A program made the position numbers and the translations under genes. A model generated the notes under the pieces. It saw only the letters and a list, made by a program, of their open reading frames with translations, was not told where the DNA came from and did no database searches. DNA of 64,000 nt from Alkalilimnicola ehrlichii. Its GTDB lineage: Bacteria > Pseudomonadota > Gammaproteobacteria > Nitrococcales > AK92. The number at the start of each line of letters is the position of its first letter. The first letter of the stretch is position 1. The stretch covers positions 146,848 through 210,847 of the forward strand of contig NZ_NFZV01000007.1 in assembly GCF_003399765.1 (NCBI RefSeq), read 5' to 3'. This document shows positions 54,291 through 63,963 of the stretch, piece after piece.

Positions 54291-54597
54291 TTAAGGAGAC
54301 GCTGATTAATTCCCTGGGGTCTCTCTCCGCGTGGCGCGTTCGCAGGCAAGGCGCGCTCCGCAGGCAAGGCGCGCTCCGCAGGCAAGGCGCGCTCCGCAGG
54401 CAATGGCCGTCGCCCTTGTCAAGGAGCGCAACGCCGCCTGCGGGCGCGCCACACGGCCCCTGCGGGCGAACCTGAGCCGCACCCTGGCGTTGTTGCGACT
54501 CTTGCAAAGGGCGACGGCCATTCGCTGCGAGCCGCGCCTAGCCAGAGCACGGCTCAGGTTCGCAGAGACCCCAGGGAATTAATCAGCGTCTCCTTAA
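54291..54597. mobile_element. 307-bp foldback (MITE-like) element with 34-bp perfect terminal inverted repeats
   Basis: Terminal repeats 54291-54324 and 54564-54597 are exact reverse complements over 34 bp, beginning TTAAGGAGACGCTGATTAAT. Inside, a second perfect 16-bp inverted repeat (54402-54417 and 54507-54522) and three direct 18-bp copies form a layered dyad, so the strand could fold into one long hairpin. No transposase is coded. It fills the gap between a kinase gene and a convergent small gene. The open frames within it are by-products of symmetry. Origin is likely a transposon-derived miniature element. Confidence 0.85.
54342..54395. repeat. Three 18-bp tandem repeats inside the foldback element
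   Basis: GCAGGCAAGGCGCGCTCC is repeated exactly three times (54342-54359, 54360-54377, 54378-54395), followed by a partial copy GCAGGCAA. Copy number could vary between strains by slippage. Confidence 0.9.
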
Positions 54598-54648
54598 GGA
54601 GCGGGTGGGGTTGCCATCGAATGCATGGGCAACCCCAGGCCAATTAGG

Positions 54649-54849
54649 TCAGATGTCGTCGTAATCGTCATAGTCGTCGAGTAGCTGGCGTAAGCGTTTC
54701 GCTTCCCGCAGCTCTTCTATGACTCGCCAGTTGCCTCGTTGTCGGCGCTGGTTGTTGTTGTTTCGTGTCAGCTTATCTTCAATCCATTGACCGGCAAGAT
54801 CTTCTTCGGTGTCATCCCAGGCATCGGCATAATCAAGGTCGTTATCCAT
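54649..54849 (-). CDS. Small acidic protein, PA3496-like
   Basis: 66 residues: an Asp/Glu/Trp-rich N-terminus (MDNDLDYADAWDDTEED), a basic middle (NNNNQRRQRGNWRVIEELREAKRL) and an acidic end (DDYDDYDDI). The pattern of a basic R-x-x-x-E-E-x-x-x-R-L-R helix flanked by acidic ends recalls the PA3496 family of small gammaproteobacterial proteins with a putative envelope-integrity role. CGGAGGAAGG before the ATG is a very strong ribosome site, which supports expression. Possible promoter upstream is not obvious. Confidence 0.65.
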   Translation of the reverse strand: MDNDLDYADAWDDTEEDLAGQWIEDKLTRNNNNQRRQRGNWRVIEELREAKRLRQLLDDYDDYDDI

Positions 54850-55073
54850 CTTTTCCTTCCTCCGGAAAGATGCCTATGACTCCCCAGGTCGTGTTACCTG
54901 AAGGTTCTCTCGGAAGCGTGGAAAGACCCTGCGCGAGAGCGGGGCATTCAGCGTTTCCTGTCTTTCCCTTGCTATATACCTGCGTTCGGGGGTTGCAAGA
55001 AATAGATTTTTTCACACTTTGACGTGTTTAAAATCGATGAAAAGAATGATGCCGGGGAGGGAGGGGCGGATAG

Positions 55074-55094
55074 CCGGCGGCAAGATGCCGCCGG
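55074..55094. terminator. Hairpin downstream of the M23 peptidase gene
   Basis: CCGGCGGCA, AGA loop, TGCCGCCGG: a perfect 9-bp stem 15 nt beyond the peptidase stop. No T-run on the minus strand; TTTG follows on the plus strand. Likely transcript end or stabiliser. Confidence 0.5.
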
Positions 55095-55108
55095 TTTGAA
55101 GTAAGTTA

Positions 55109-55918
55109 TTAATCGATAAATAATTCCGGATCGACGAGATTGCCGTTGAGCGCTACGCTCCAGTGCAAGTGGGGGCCGGTAACGCGTCCGGTGGCGCCGA
55201 CCGTGCCGATAAATTGCCCGAGTTCTACCCGATCTCCTACGGCAACGTCGATGCTGTCCATGTGGCAGTACATGGTGACTAGGCCGTGGCCGTGGTCGAT
55301 GAAAACGGATTTACCGTTGAAGAAAAAGTCTCCCGTTTCGACAACCGTACCGGAGGCTGGGGCGTGAATCGGGGTACCTGTGGGGGCTGCGATATCAAGT
55401 CCGCTGTGAGGGTTGCGCGGTTGATCGTTGAAGAAGCGGCGCAACCCGAAGGGGCTGCTGCGCCGCCCTTCTACTGGAATGGCAAACCGTAACGCTTCGG
55501 GGCTTGCCGCCTCGCTGTATGTTTCCAGCGCGGCACGAATGCGGGTCCGTTCGCTGCCGATACGCTCCAAATCTTCCGGCGACGGATTAACCTGTCGCCG
55601 ATTGCTGATGGTGAGCCGTTGCTCGGCGTACTGTTTGTCTTGTACTTCGAAAGCGGTCGGTTTGCCATTGACCTTTAGGCGATGTTCGCCGATTTCCGCA
55701 CTAAGGCCGATGCCGACAACTGCACTCCAACCATCGTCGGTCTTGGTAACCAGTACCGAGCGTCCATTGTATGTTACCGTAGGCGGGGTTTCCTCGCTGC
55801 TACTCAGCGGTACGATGGCCACCCCGCCGGGAACGGCTTTATTGTTAGGTAAATTTGCACTGACCACGGCAGGCAGAGCTAATCCTAAAAAGCCGACAAC
55901 GAGTGCGAGCGAGCGCAT
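55109..55918 (-). CDS. Periplasmic M23 (LytM) metallopeptidase
   Basis: 269 residues with signal peptide MRSLALVVGFLGLALPAVVSA. The LytM domain (about 145-265) has intact zinc ligands: HSGLDIAAPTGTPI (HxxxD) and GPHLHWSVALNG (HxH), plus HGHGLVTMYCHM. It should cleave peptidoglycan cross-links in the periplasm; the N-terminal part of about 120 residues with MVNGKPTAFE-like strands resembles the domain found in related M23 proteins. It ends 2 nt upstream of xseA's stop side on the same strand, as in many gammaproteobacteria. Confidence 0.9.
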   Translation of the reverse strand: MRSLALVVGFLGLALPAVVSANLPNNKAVPGGVAIVPLSSSEETPPTVTYNGRSVLVTKTDDGWSAVVGIGLSAEIGEHRLKVNGKPTAFEVQDKQYAEQRLTISNRRQVNPSPEDLERIGSERTRIRAALETYSEAASPEALRFAIPVEGRRSSPFGLRRFFNDQPRNPHSGLDIAAPTGTPIHAPASGTVVETGDFFFNGKSVFIDHGHGLVTMYCHMDSIDVAVGDRVELGQFIGTVGATGRVTGPHLHWSVALNGNLVDPELFID

Positions 55919-55920
55919 GG

Positions 55921-57291
55921 TTAATTCTCCTCCTTGGCAATCGATTCGACGAGGCAGTGCAATTGGCCATGGCCGAGTTTTGCTACAATTCGATCGCCGG
56001 GAGTTGCCTCCGCGGCGTTGCGAAGCACCGTTTGGTCGTCCGGTCGGCGCACAATAGCGTAGCCACGCCCCAAGGTCGCTAAGGGGCTGACCGCATCCAG
56101 TGCACGCGCCAAGCCTTCTAGCTGTCGCTGCTGCTGGCTAACGATATGCTCTATTGCGGTGCCGAGCCGGTGCTGCAAGTCGGCGCATTGACGCTCGGCA
56201 GTGCGGAAACGTTCCACCGGCGTTGTTTGCCGCAAGCGGCTTAGAGCGTGGTTATACCGTGTTTGGGCCGTCTGTATCCGGTTGCGGGTCACATTCAGGA
56301 GTCGCTGTTCCAGCTCATCGAGCCGCTGGCTGCGATCCTGTAGTCGTCGATGGGGGTGCTGCTGCATGAGGCGCTGCTGTAGCCAGTACGAGCGCTCGTG
56401 CAGCCGCTCCAGCCGTTGTCGGGTCAGAGCGAGCAAGCGTTGCTCTTGCTGAGCTAGCGTGGCCAGCCAGCTTTGGGCGTCGGGCGTGAGCAGCTCTGCT
56501 GCCGCCGACGGCGTAGGGGCGCGGCGATCGGCTACGAAGTCGGCAATGGTTACATCGACTTCATGACCAACGGCCGATACTAAGGGTATTTCGCAATCGA
56601 AAATTGCACGGGCAACGACTTCTTCGTTGAACGACCACAAGTCCTCCAGCGATCCGCCGCCTCGGGTCAGTAGCAAGGCATCGACTGTCGCTTGCTCGGA
56701 TGCTAATCGAATCGTAGCGGCAATCTCTTCGGCAGCGCCTTCCCCTTGTACCGGTACCGGGTATATTAATACCTCGGTTGCCGGAAAGCGGCGCCGGAGC
56801 ACGGTCAATACGTCGTGAATGGCCGCTCCGGAGGGCGAGGTAATAACGCCTAGCTTTTGCGGCAGCGAGGGTAAGGGGCGTTTGTGCTCGGTCGCGAACA
56901 AGCCTTCTCGGTCGAGCTTGGCCTTGAGCGCTTCGAAGGCCTGTCGTAGCGCACCGGCGCCGGCCGGTTCCATATGCTCGATACTCAGTTGAAACTCGCC
57001 GCGTGCCGGATAAAGGCTGACCCGAGCCCGAACCAGGACTTTGGCTCCGTTCTCCGGGCGGAACCGCAGCAGCAGGTTGCGGTTTCGAAACATCGCACAG
57101 CGAACCTGAGCTTGTGCGTCTTTCAGAGAAAAATACAAATGCCCGGAGGCCGGCCGCGCGAGGTTGGAGATCTCGCCTTCGAGCCAGATAAGCGGAAAAC
57201 TGCCTTCCAACAGCGTACGCACTTCTCGATTAAGGCGTGAGACACTGTAGACTTGGCGGGAATCGGTGGTTAAAGGTTCGTCGACAAGCAT
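55921..57291 (-). CDS. xseA: Exodeoxyribonuclease VII large subunit
   Basis: 456 residues, the E. coli length. An OB fold at the N-terminus (SRLNREVRTLLEGSFPLIWLEGEISN) is followed by the catalytic core with GVITSPSGAAIHDVLTVLRRRFP, LTRGGGSLEDLWSFNEE, SAVGHEVDVTIADFVADRRAPTPSAAAE, then a coiled-coil arm and a short end. It works with XseB to degrade single-stranded DNA. The start ATG 57291 is chosen by family alignment (MLVDEPLTTDSRQVYSVSRL); an in-frame ATG 48 nt upstream gives an atypical start. The next gene on that strand, 2 nt on, is the M23 peptidase. Confidence 0.94.
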   Translation of the reverse strand: MLVDEPLTTDSRQVYSVSRLNREVRTLLEGSFPLIWLEGEISNLARPASGHLYFSLKDAQAQVRCAMFRNRNLLLRFRPENGAKVLVRARVSLYPARGEFQLSIEHMEPAGAGALRQAFEALKAKLDREGLFATEHKRPLPSLPQKLGVITSPSGAAIHDVLTVLRRRFPATEVLIYPVPVQGEGAAEEIAATIRLASEQATVDALLLTRGGGSLEDLWSFNEEVVARAIFDCEIPLVSAVGHEVDVTIADFVADRRAPTPSAAAELLTPDAQSWLATLAQQEQRLLALTRQRLERLHERSYWLQQRLMQQHPHRRLQDRSQRLDELEQRLLNVTRNRIQTAQTRYNHALSRLRQTTPVERFRTAERQCADLQHRLGTAIEHIVSQQQRQLEGLARALDAVSPLATLGRGYAIVRRPDDQTVLRNAAEATPGDRIVAKLGHGQLHCLVESIAKEEN

Positions 57292-57408
57292 CGATGCATG
57301 ATAGCAAGCCTGTGCTGTAGCGCCTATCGGGATAGGCAAATATTCGCTGCTCTCGCCCTTGGAGGTTCAATAAAAAGACGATAAATGCTACCCATGCAAT
57401 ATATAAGG

Positions 57409-57438
57409 TTTACGCTTTTGCCTGTGGTTTTTTATAAT
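57409..57438 (+). promoter_or_regulatory. guaB promoter
   Basis: TTTACG (57409-57414), 18-nt spacer and a perfect TATAAT (57433-57438). Transcription should begin near 57445, giving a leader of about 60 nt before guaB. Confidence 0.6.
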
Positions 57439-57448
57439 GTCCGGCTAA

Positions 57449-58972
<1,524 letters not shown>

Positions 58973-58982
58973 TTGTGTCGGT

Positions 58983-59018
58983 GCCCCTCCGGCAGCCTCC
59001 TGGCGGAGGGGCGCTTTT
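58983..59018 (+). terminator. Rho-independent terminator of guaB
   Basis: GCCCCTCCG and CGGAGGGGC form a 9-bp stem over a 12-base loop, 11 nt after guaB, followed by GCTTTT. It also overlaps the end of the convergent ATP-grasp gene. Confidence 0.8.
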
Positions 59019-59838
59019 AGGCGGATTTCAACAGCGGCGGATCCTGCGGGCTGAGAGGCGGCGTTTCGTCTTGCTCGCATAGGTAGTGCCAAATGTGCTG
59101 AGCCACTGAAATGCCCCGGCTGTTCAAGGCTTCGTTACCGAAGAGCGTATTGAACTCCAATAAATAGTAATGCCCCCCGACTTCGGCGATATCGAAGCCG
59201 GCATGGTTTACCTCCAGCTCTGTGGCTACCTGATCGACTAATTCCAACGCTGCTTGCGGGATATCGTCGAAACTTACGCTGCCTCCTCGCGCCACGTTGT
59301 TGTGAAAGCTGCCCTCGGCGCCGATGCGCCAATAGGCCGCGATAACCTTTCGGCCGACATAAACGACGCGTAGATCGCGGTCGATAGGAAGGTACTCTTG
59401 CAGATAAAGCGTGTCGTGCTTGGCTGCGAACTCCCGCAGTTCGCGGCGTGTTTTTATAAGATGGACGCCGATGCCCATCGAACTGCGAGGTTCTTTCGCG
59501 ACTAGCGGCAAGCCTAGCTCGTGTACCGCATCGCCGTCCCATTCTGTGCTCGGTAGGATACGGGTCTCCGGTACGTGGGCGGGAGCTACCGAGAGGAAGG
59601 CCCGCGTCATTTCGATTTTATCGTGGCCGAGGTGATAGGTGGCCGGGTTAGGAAATAAGCGCTTCTTTAGCGCATAGGTCAGGGTGTTGACTTGCCAGTA
59701 TTCCGGAAATAAGACCCATCGTGCTTGTCTAATCTCGGGAAGATGGCGGAACAGTAACTCAGGTTTGATGTAGCGTACGCCAGGGATGCCGAGTGCTCGA
59801 TAAGCGTTTAGCGTGATCAGTTCGGATGCGACGGACAC
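59017..59838 (-). CDS. RimK-type ATP-grasp ligase
   Basis: 273 residues of the ATP-grasp fold, likely cytoplasmic. The ATP-binding lysine region is LGLPLVAKEPRSSMGIGVHLI, metal and substrate residues are in YLQEYLPIDRDLRVVYVGRKVIAAYWR and GFDIAEVGGHYYLLEFNTLFG (E-F-N, the metal ligand motif). It resembles RimK/glutathione synthetase-like ligases joining an amino acid to a carboxylate, but the substrate is unknown. It is isolated on the minus strand between guaB and guaA. The ATG at 59838 faces a TATAAT promoter of the plus strand 3 nt away. Confidence 0.85.
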   Translation of the reverse strand: MSVASELITLNAYRALGIPGVRYIKPELLFRHLPEIRQARWVLFPEYWQVNTLTYALKKRLFPNPATYHLGHDKIEMTRAFLSVAPAHVPETRILPSTEWDGDAVHELGLPLVAKEPRSSMGIGVHLIKTRRELREFAAKHDTLYLQEYLPIDRDLRVVYVGRKVIAAYWRIGAEGSFHNNVARGGSVSFDDIPQAALELVDQVATELEVNHAGFDIAEVGGHYYLLEFNTLFGNEALNSRGISVAQHIWHYLCEQDETPPLSPQDPPLLKSA

Positions 59839-59852
59839 GGTATAATGCTCAC

Positions 59853-59945
59853 GACAAATCCTGCCGCCAGGGCAAGGCGGAGGTGGGCTTGGTTCGAATC
59901 CTCAAGCCCACGGACGCGCGATGCGCTGTATCGCAGGAATTTAGG
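59853..59945 (+). ncRNA. Cloverleaf-like structured RNA candidate
   Basis: A perfect TATAAT (59841-59846) is followed about 7-12 nt later by sequence able to fold with an outer stem (59859-59864 with 59933-59938, TCCTGC/GCAGGA) enclosing three arms: CCGCC/GGCGG (59864-59880), a 9-bp stem GTGGGCTTG/CAAGCCCAC (59883-59911) with loop GTTCGAATCCT, and GCGC/GCGC (59916-59926). The loop of the second arm looks like a tRNA T-loop, but the arm is too long and the arm order is wrong for a tRNA. No T-run follows. It may be a small RNA or the folded leader of guaA. Confidence 0.4.
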
Positions 59946-60093
59946 TTAAGGGGCCATTAGGTTATGCTACCCGCGCGCGCAGCCGGGAGGCTGGCCGTGG
60001 CAAGGATATACTGCAGCTACAGAATTTCGTCAAGCACTGGTGCAGATCGAGGTTCGTGGCTGATTTCGCTGATTTTTAGGTGCTGCGAAGGCA

Positions 60094-61671
60094 ATGGCTC
60101 AAGACATACATAGCGACCGGATTCTGATCCTCGATTTTGGCTCCCAATACACGCAACTGATTGCGCGTCGTGTGCGCGAAGCGGGGGTGTATTGTGAAAT
60201 CTATGCCTGCGATTGCGACCCCGAAGCGATTCGTGCCTTTCGGCCTAAGGGGGTTATTCTCTCCGGCGGTCCGGAGTCGGTAACCTTTGACGCGACGCCG
60301 AGAGTACCGCAATTAGTGTTTGAGCTTGGCGTCCCGGTGCTTGGCATCTGCTACGGCATGCAGGCGATGGCCTTCCAAATGGGCGGGCGCGTCGAGCCTT
60401 CTAGTCACAAGGAGTTTGGCTATGCGCAGATCCGGGCCCGTGGGCATTCTCGCCTGTTACAGGATATCGAGGATCACGCCAGTCCCGAAGGCTGGGGGCT
60501 GTTGGATGTGTGGATGAGTCATGGCGACCGCGTGAGCGAGTTGCCGGCCGGATTTAAGGTGATCGCCAGCACAGAGAGTGCGCCAATTGCCGGTATCGGC
60601 GACGATGAACGCCGTATGTACGGTTTGCAGTTTCACCCCGAAGTCACCCACACGGCACAGGGCGCCCGCATTCTAAGTCGCTTTGTGCATGAAATCTGCG
60701 GCTGCGCCGGCGATTGGACGGCTGGCAACATCATCGACGACGCCATAGAGCGCGTGCGCCAGCAAGTGGGCGAGGACGAAGTGCTGCTTGGTTTATCCGG
60801 TGGCGTCGATTCCTCGGTCGTTGCCGCTTTGTTGCATAAAGCCATCGGCGATCGCCTAACATGCGTATTCGTCGACAACGGCTTGTTGCGGCAAGGCGAG
60901 GGCGACCAGGTGATGGCGACTTTTGCCAAGCATATGGGCGTGCGCGTCATTCGTGTCGATGCCGAAGACGTTTTCTTGAGCCGTTTGGCCGGTGTGACCG
61001 ACCCCGAGCAAAAACGAAAGATCATCGGTAATACCTTTATCGATGTGTTCGATGCGGAGGCCGCTAAGCTGAAGAACGTGCAATGGCTTGCGCAGGGCAC
61101 GATTTATCCCGACGTAATCGAGTCGGCCGGCGCGGCAACCGGTAAGGCTCATGTCATCAAATCGCACCACAATGTGGGCGGTTTGCCCGCGGACATGAAG
61201 TTGAAGTTGGTCGAGCCGTTACGTGAGCTGTTCAAGGACGAAGTGCGCAAGGTCGGTTTGGAGCTCGGTTTGCCGGCCGATATGGTCTATCGGCATCCGT
61301 TCCCGGGGCCTGGCCTAGGTGTGCGCATTCTCGGCGAAGTGAAAAAAGACTACGCCGATCTGCTGCGCCCTGCCGATCATATCTTTATCGAAGAGCTGCG
61401 TGCACACGACCTCTACGACAAAGTCAGTCAAGCCTTTGCCGTATTCCTACCGGTGAAGTCGGTAGGCGTGACGGGCGACGGTCGGCGCTACGAGTACGTG
61501 ATTGCGCTACGTGCGGTAGAAACCATCGATTTTATGACCGCCCGCTGGGCGCATCTGCCGTATGACTTCCTCGATTTGGTGTCGCGTCGCATTATCAACG
61601 AGATAGAGGGCATTTCTCGGGTAACGTATGACATCTCCGGCAAACCGCCAGCGACTATCGAGTGGGAGTGA
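60094..61671 (+). CDS. guaA: GMP synthase GuaA
   Basis: 525 residues, same length as E. coli GuaA. Converts XMP to GMP with glutamine. The class I amidotransferase part has the nucleophile in [12 protein letters not shown] and [11 protein letters not shown]; the ATP pyrophosphatase part has [17 protein letters not shown] and the dimer domain ends with [15 protein letters not shown] 60094 lies 4 nt after GAAGG and 12 nt after AGGTG, a weak site. The upstream 255 nt contain the RNA candidate. tadA follows after 12 nt. Confidence 0.96.
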   Translation: MAQDIHSDRILILDFGSQYTQLIARRVREAGVYCEIYACDCDPEAIRAFRPKGVILSGGPESVTFDATPRVPQLVFELGVPVLGICYGMQAMAFQMGGRVEPSSHKEFGYAQIRARGHSRLLQDIEDHASPEGWGLLDVWMSHGDRVSELPAGFKVIASTESAPIAGIGDDERRMYGLQFHPEVTHTAQGARILSRFVHEICGCAGDWTAGNIIDDAIERVRQQVGEDEVLLGLSGGVDSSVVAALLHKAIGDRLTCVFVDNGLLRQGEGDQVMATFAKHMGVRVIRVDAEDVFLSRLAGVTDPEQKRKIIGNTFIDVFDAEAAKLKNVQWLAQGTIYPDVIESAGAATGKAHVIKSHHNVGGLPADMKLKLVEPLRELFKDEVRKVGLELGLPADMVYRHPFPGPGLGVRILGEVKKDYADLLRPADHIFIEELRAHDLYDKVSQAFAVFLPVKSVGVTGDGRRYEYVIALRAVETIDFMTARWAHLPYDFLDLVSRRIINEIEGISRVTYDISGKPPATIEWE

Positions 61672-61683
61672 TAGATCGCCGTA

Positions 61684-62253
61684 ATGAGCGTTGAAACCGA
61701 TGAGCAAGCCCAACAGGCGAGCGATGAAGCGTGGATGCGACATGCGCTCGCCTTGGCTGAACGGGGGGCGGCCGAAGGCGAAGTGCCGGTTGGCGCGGTT
61801 CTGGTTCGGGATGGCGAAATCGTTGGCGAAGGCTGGAATCGGCCCATCAGTGCCCACGATCCCAGCGCCCACGCCGAAATCCAGGCTATTCGCGAGGCCG
61901 CTCAGCGTTTGCGCAACTATCGCCTGGTCGGGACGACGCTCTATGTCAGTTTAGAGCCGTGCACCATGTGCGTAGGCGCCATCGTCCATGCTCGTATCGC
62001 ACGGGTTGTTTTCGGTGCTTATGAGCCGAAGACAGGCGCAGTCGCCAGTGTGTTTTCGCTACTACAGGCGGAGCAGCACAATCATCGCGTAGACGTGAGC
62101 GGCGGCGTTCTCGAAGCGGACGCCGCCGACATGCTACGAAACTTCTTCCGCAGTCGCCGTAAAAAGGGCGCTCAAGCGGTTGTTCAGAAAGCAGATTCGA
62201 CTGCCGGCGAAAGCCTTAGGCCGGGTGCTTTACGAGGGGAATTGGGCGAATAA
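61684..62253 (+). CDS. tadA: tRNA-specific adenosine deaminase TadA
   Basis: Converts A34 to inosine in tRNA-Arg(ACG). 189 residues with the zinc site HAEIQAI (catalytic Glu) and LEPCTMCVGAI (PCxxC). The C-terminal 35 residues (KKGAQAVVQKADSTAGESLRPGALRGELGE) extend beyond the usual TadA end and overlap the convergent mltF by 70 nt, so the exact end of one of them could be doubtful. GTAATG start at 61684 without a clear ribosome site, close behind guaA. Confidence 0.93.
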   Translation: MSVETDEQAQQASDEAWMRHALALAERGAAEGEVPVGAVLVRDGEIVGEGWNRPISAHDPSAHAEIQAIREAAQRLRNYRLVGTTLYVSLEPCTMCVGAIVHARIARVVFGAYEPKTGAVASVFSLLQAEQHNHRVDVSGGVLEADAADMLRNFFRSRRKKGAQAVVQKADSTAGESLRPGALRGELGE

Positions 62254-63641
62254 TCCGCCGGTAGCTCCGGCGGGCCGCCGGGCTCGGTGATTCGGACCAG
62301 CAGCTCGTAGTAAGCGCGGATGTTCTCGACATAGCGCACCGGCTCCCAGCCGCGGGCATAGCCAAAGCGTGTCTGCGTATACCATTCCCTTTGCGCCAGT
62401 AAGGGGAGGTTTTCTTTGACATCGACCCACGAGTTGGGGTCGCCGCCGCGTTGCTCGGTGATAATGCGAGCGTCTTCCAAATGACCCAGGCCAACATTAT
62501 AGGCGGCCAATGCGAGCCAAGTGCGCACTGGCTCCTCAATATGGTCAGGTACTCGCTCGTGCATGTGCGCAAAGTAGCGTGCGCCGCCGAATATACTTTG
62601 CTCGGGGTCCAAACGGTTAGTCACGCCAACCTCGCCCGCGGTGCGCAGGGTTAGCATCATGATGCCTCGAACGCCTGTCGGCGAAACCGCGCGCGGATTC
62701 CAATGGGATTCTTGATACCCGATAGCGGCTAGCAGCCGCCAGTCGAGATCGTACTGTTCGGCGGCTTCTTTAAATAAGGGGCGATACTGCGGCAGACGTT
62801 CGGTGATATCGCGTAAATAGGTACGCGTTCCCACATAATCGAAGCGACTAAGATGGCCGTAGTATTTTTCGAGCAGGTGGGCGAGGGTGCCGTCTTCTCG
62901 TATACGGTGGAAAAACTGCTCGGCCTCTTCAAAGAGACTGTCGTCGTCGAAGCGAGGAAACGCCCAGGCTAGTCCGCGCCCGGTTGATAAATCGAAGGCG
63001 GAGCGCAGTTCCGGATAAAATGTCTGGTGCAGAATGACTTCGTTTGAATTAGCGACCGTGTATTTCTCCTCGCCATTCCAGATCCGGTAGAGCAGCTCTT
63101 CGATATTATAGTTTTGTGTCTCTTCCCATTCTAAGTTGGGAAACTCCTCGCTAACGCTTCGCAGCGTATCGGCATAGCTGCTGTTGGCGACCACTTTCAG
63201 AGTGCCGGGCTCGATCTCGCTCAAGTCCCTAGGGCGGCGCTCGCCGAGGCGGTAGACCAGCTGTTGGTGTACCGTCATGTACGGCTCTGTGAACTGGAAC
63301 CGTTCCAGCCGCGTTTCTGTCGCCGTCAAGCCCGCGGCGGCCAAATGCGCGCGCCGGCTGGCGAGATTTTGGAAAATCTCTTCCCGACTTTCTACGGTGA
63401 TCAGGCGCAGCTCCACGCCAAGCTCTTCAGCGAATCGGTTGACCAGCTCATACTCCAAGCCGGCGAGACCGGTTTGGCTCTGATAATAAGTGGCTGGTCC
63501 TACACGTGTGATTACGGTAAGCTCTCCCGATTGCTGAATCCGCTCAAGCAAGTTCGGGCGGCTGATGTATCCAGCCCAGGCGAGGTAAATAAGCCCAACG
63601 GCGACCAAGGCCATGAGCATGCGTGCGGGCGATTTCAGCAT
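62184..63641 (-). CDS. mltF: Membrane-bound lytic transglycosylase MltF
   Basis: 485 residues. An N-terminal hydrophobic anchor (MLMALVAVGLIYLAWAGYI) without a lipobox Cys is followed by a periplasmic solute-binding-like domain (GELTVITRVGPATYYQSQTGLAGLEYEL) and a C-terminal SLT lysozyme-like domain with the catalytic Glu in LLAAIGYQESHWNPRAVSPTGVRGIMMLT and ALAAYNVGLGHLEDARII. Cleaves peptidoglycan with anhydro-muramic products. The order guaA-tadA, then convergent mltF, is frequent in gammaproteobacteria. It overlaps tadA by 70 nt at its 3' end. Confidence 0.94.
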   Translation of the reverse strand: MLKSPARMLMALVAVGLIYLAWAGYISRPNLLERIQQSGELTVITRVGPATYYQSQTGLAGLEYELVNRFAEELGVELRLITVESREEIFQNLASRRAHLAAAGLTATETRLERFQFTEPYMTVHQQLVYRLGERRPRDLSEIEPGTLKVVANSSYADTLRSVSEEFPNLEWEETQNYNIEELLYRIWNGEEKYTVANSNEVILHQTFYPELRSAFDLSTGRGLAWAFPRFDDDSLFEEAEQFFHRIREDGTLAHLLEKYYGHLSRFDYVGTRTYLRDITERLPQYRPLFKEAAEQYDLDWRLLAAIGYQESHWNPRAVSPTGVRGIMMLTLRTAGEVGVTNRLDPEQSIFGGARYFAHMHERVPDHIEEPVRTWLALAAYNVGLGHLEDARIITEQRGGDPNSWVDVKENLPLLAQREWYTQTRFGYARGWEPVRYVENIRAYYELLVRITEPGGPPELPADYSPNSPRKAPGLRLSPAVESAF

Positions 63642-63780
63642 TCGGTGGGATAACTCTTCGTCTTTCTGGTCAAACTATTGTAAACTACGCCGCGTGTTCA
63701 GGGCATGGCTTTATTTTAGCTGCATCTGAATTTAAGATAAGTGTCCTGTGCCGATTAGAGGCACGGCAAAAAGATTATCA

Positions 63781-63818
63781 GGCGCGGTATCGAGGCGGTC
63801 ATAACGACACCGACTCGA
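63781..63818 (+). pseudogene. Diverged copy of the 5' half of tRNA-Ser
   Basis: This 38-nt segment matches 33 of 38 bases of the tRNA-Ser 5' half (63874-63911), from the first acceptor base to the end of the anticodon CGA. The match stops exactly there; the following ACCGCCGCCG is unrelated to the tRNA. It cannot fold as a tRNA. It is a remnant or duplication rather than a functional gene. Confidence 0.7.
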
Positions 63819-63830
63819 CCGCCGCCGAAA

Positions 63831-63856
63831 CCAGCGCCGGAAGGCGCTGGGGCTTT
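63831..63856 (+). terminator. Hairpin-terminator before tRNA-Ser
   Basis: CCAGCGCC, GGAA loop, GGCGCTGG: an 8-bp stem followed by GGCTTT. It lies between the partial copy and the intact tRNA-Ser, so it may end transcription that begins upstream of the remnant. Confidence 0.6.
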
Positions 63857-63873
63857 AAAAAAGCGGAGTCATT

Positions 63874-63963
63874 GGAGAGGTACCGAAGCGGTCATAACGG
63901 CACCGACTCGAAATCGGTTGGGGCATTACGCCCACGTGGGTTCGAATCCCACCCTCTCCGCCA
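63874..63963 (+). tRNA. tRNA-Ser (anticodon CGA)
   Basis: Ninety-base class II tRNA. Acceptor stem GGAGAGG pairs with CCTCTCC; anticodon arm CCGACTCGAAATCGG has the anticodon CGA (63909-63911); a long variable arm follows, typical of serine tRNA; the T-loop is TTCGAAT; the gene encodes the terminal GCCA. It reads UCG codons. Confidence 0.97.

Noticed and set aside
54342..54395. CRISPR array from three direct repeats
   Set aside because: The 18-bp units are contiguous with no spacers, and no cas gene lies nearby.
54331..54582. Coding frames inside the foldback element
   Set aside because: They consist mainly of the 18-bp tandem repeats and inverted copies, with repetitive residues and no ribosome site.
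59883..59911. tRNA, because of the GTTCGAATCC T-loop-like sequence
   Set aside because: Its stem is 9 bp rather than 5, there is no CCA end, and no anticodon arm fits. Kept only as a structured RNA candidate.
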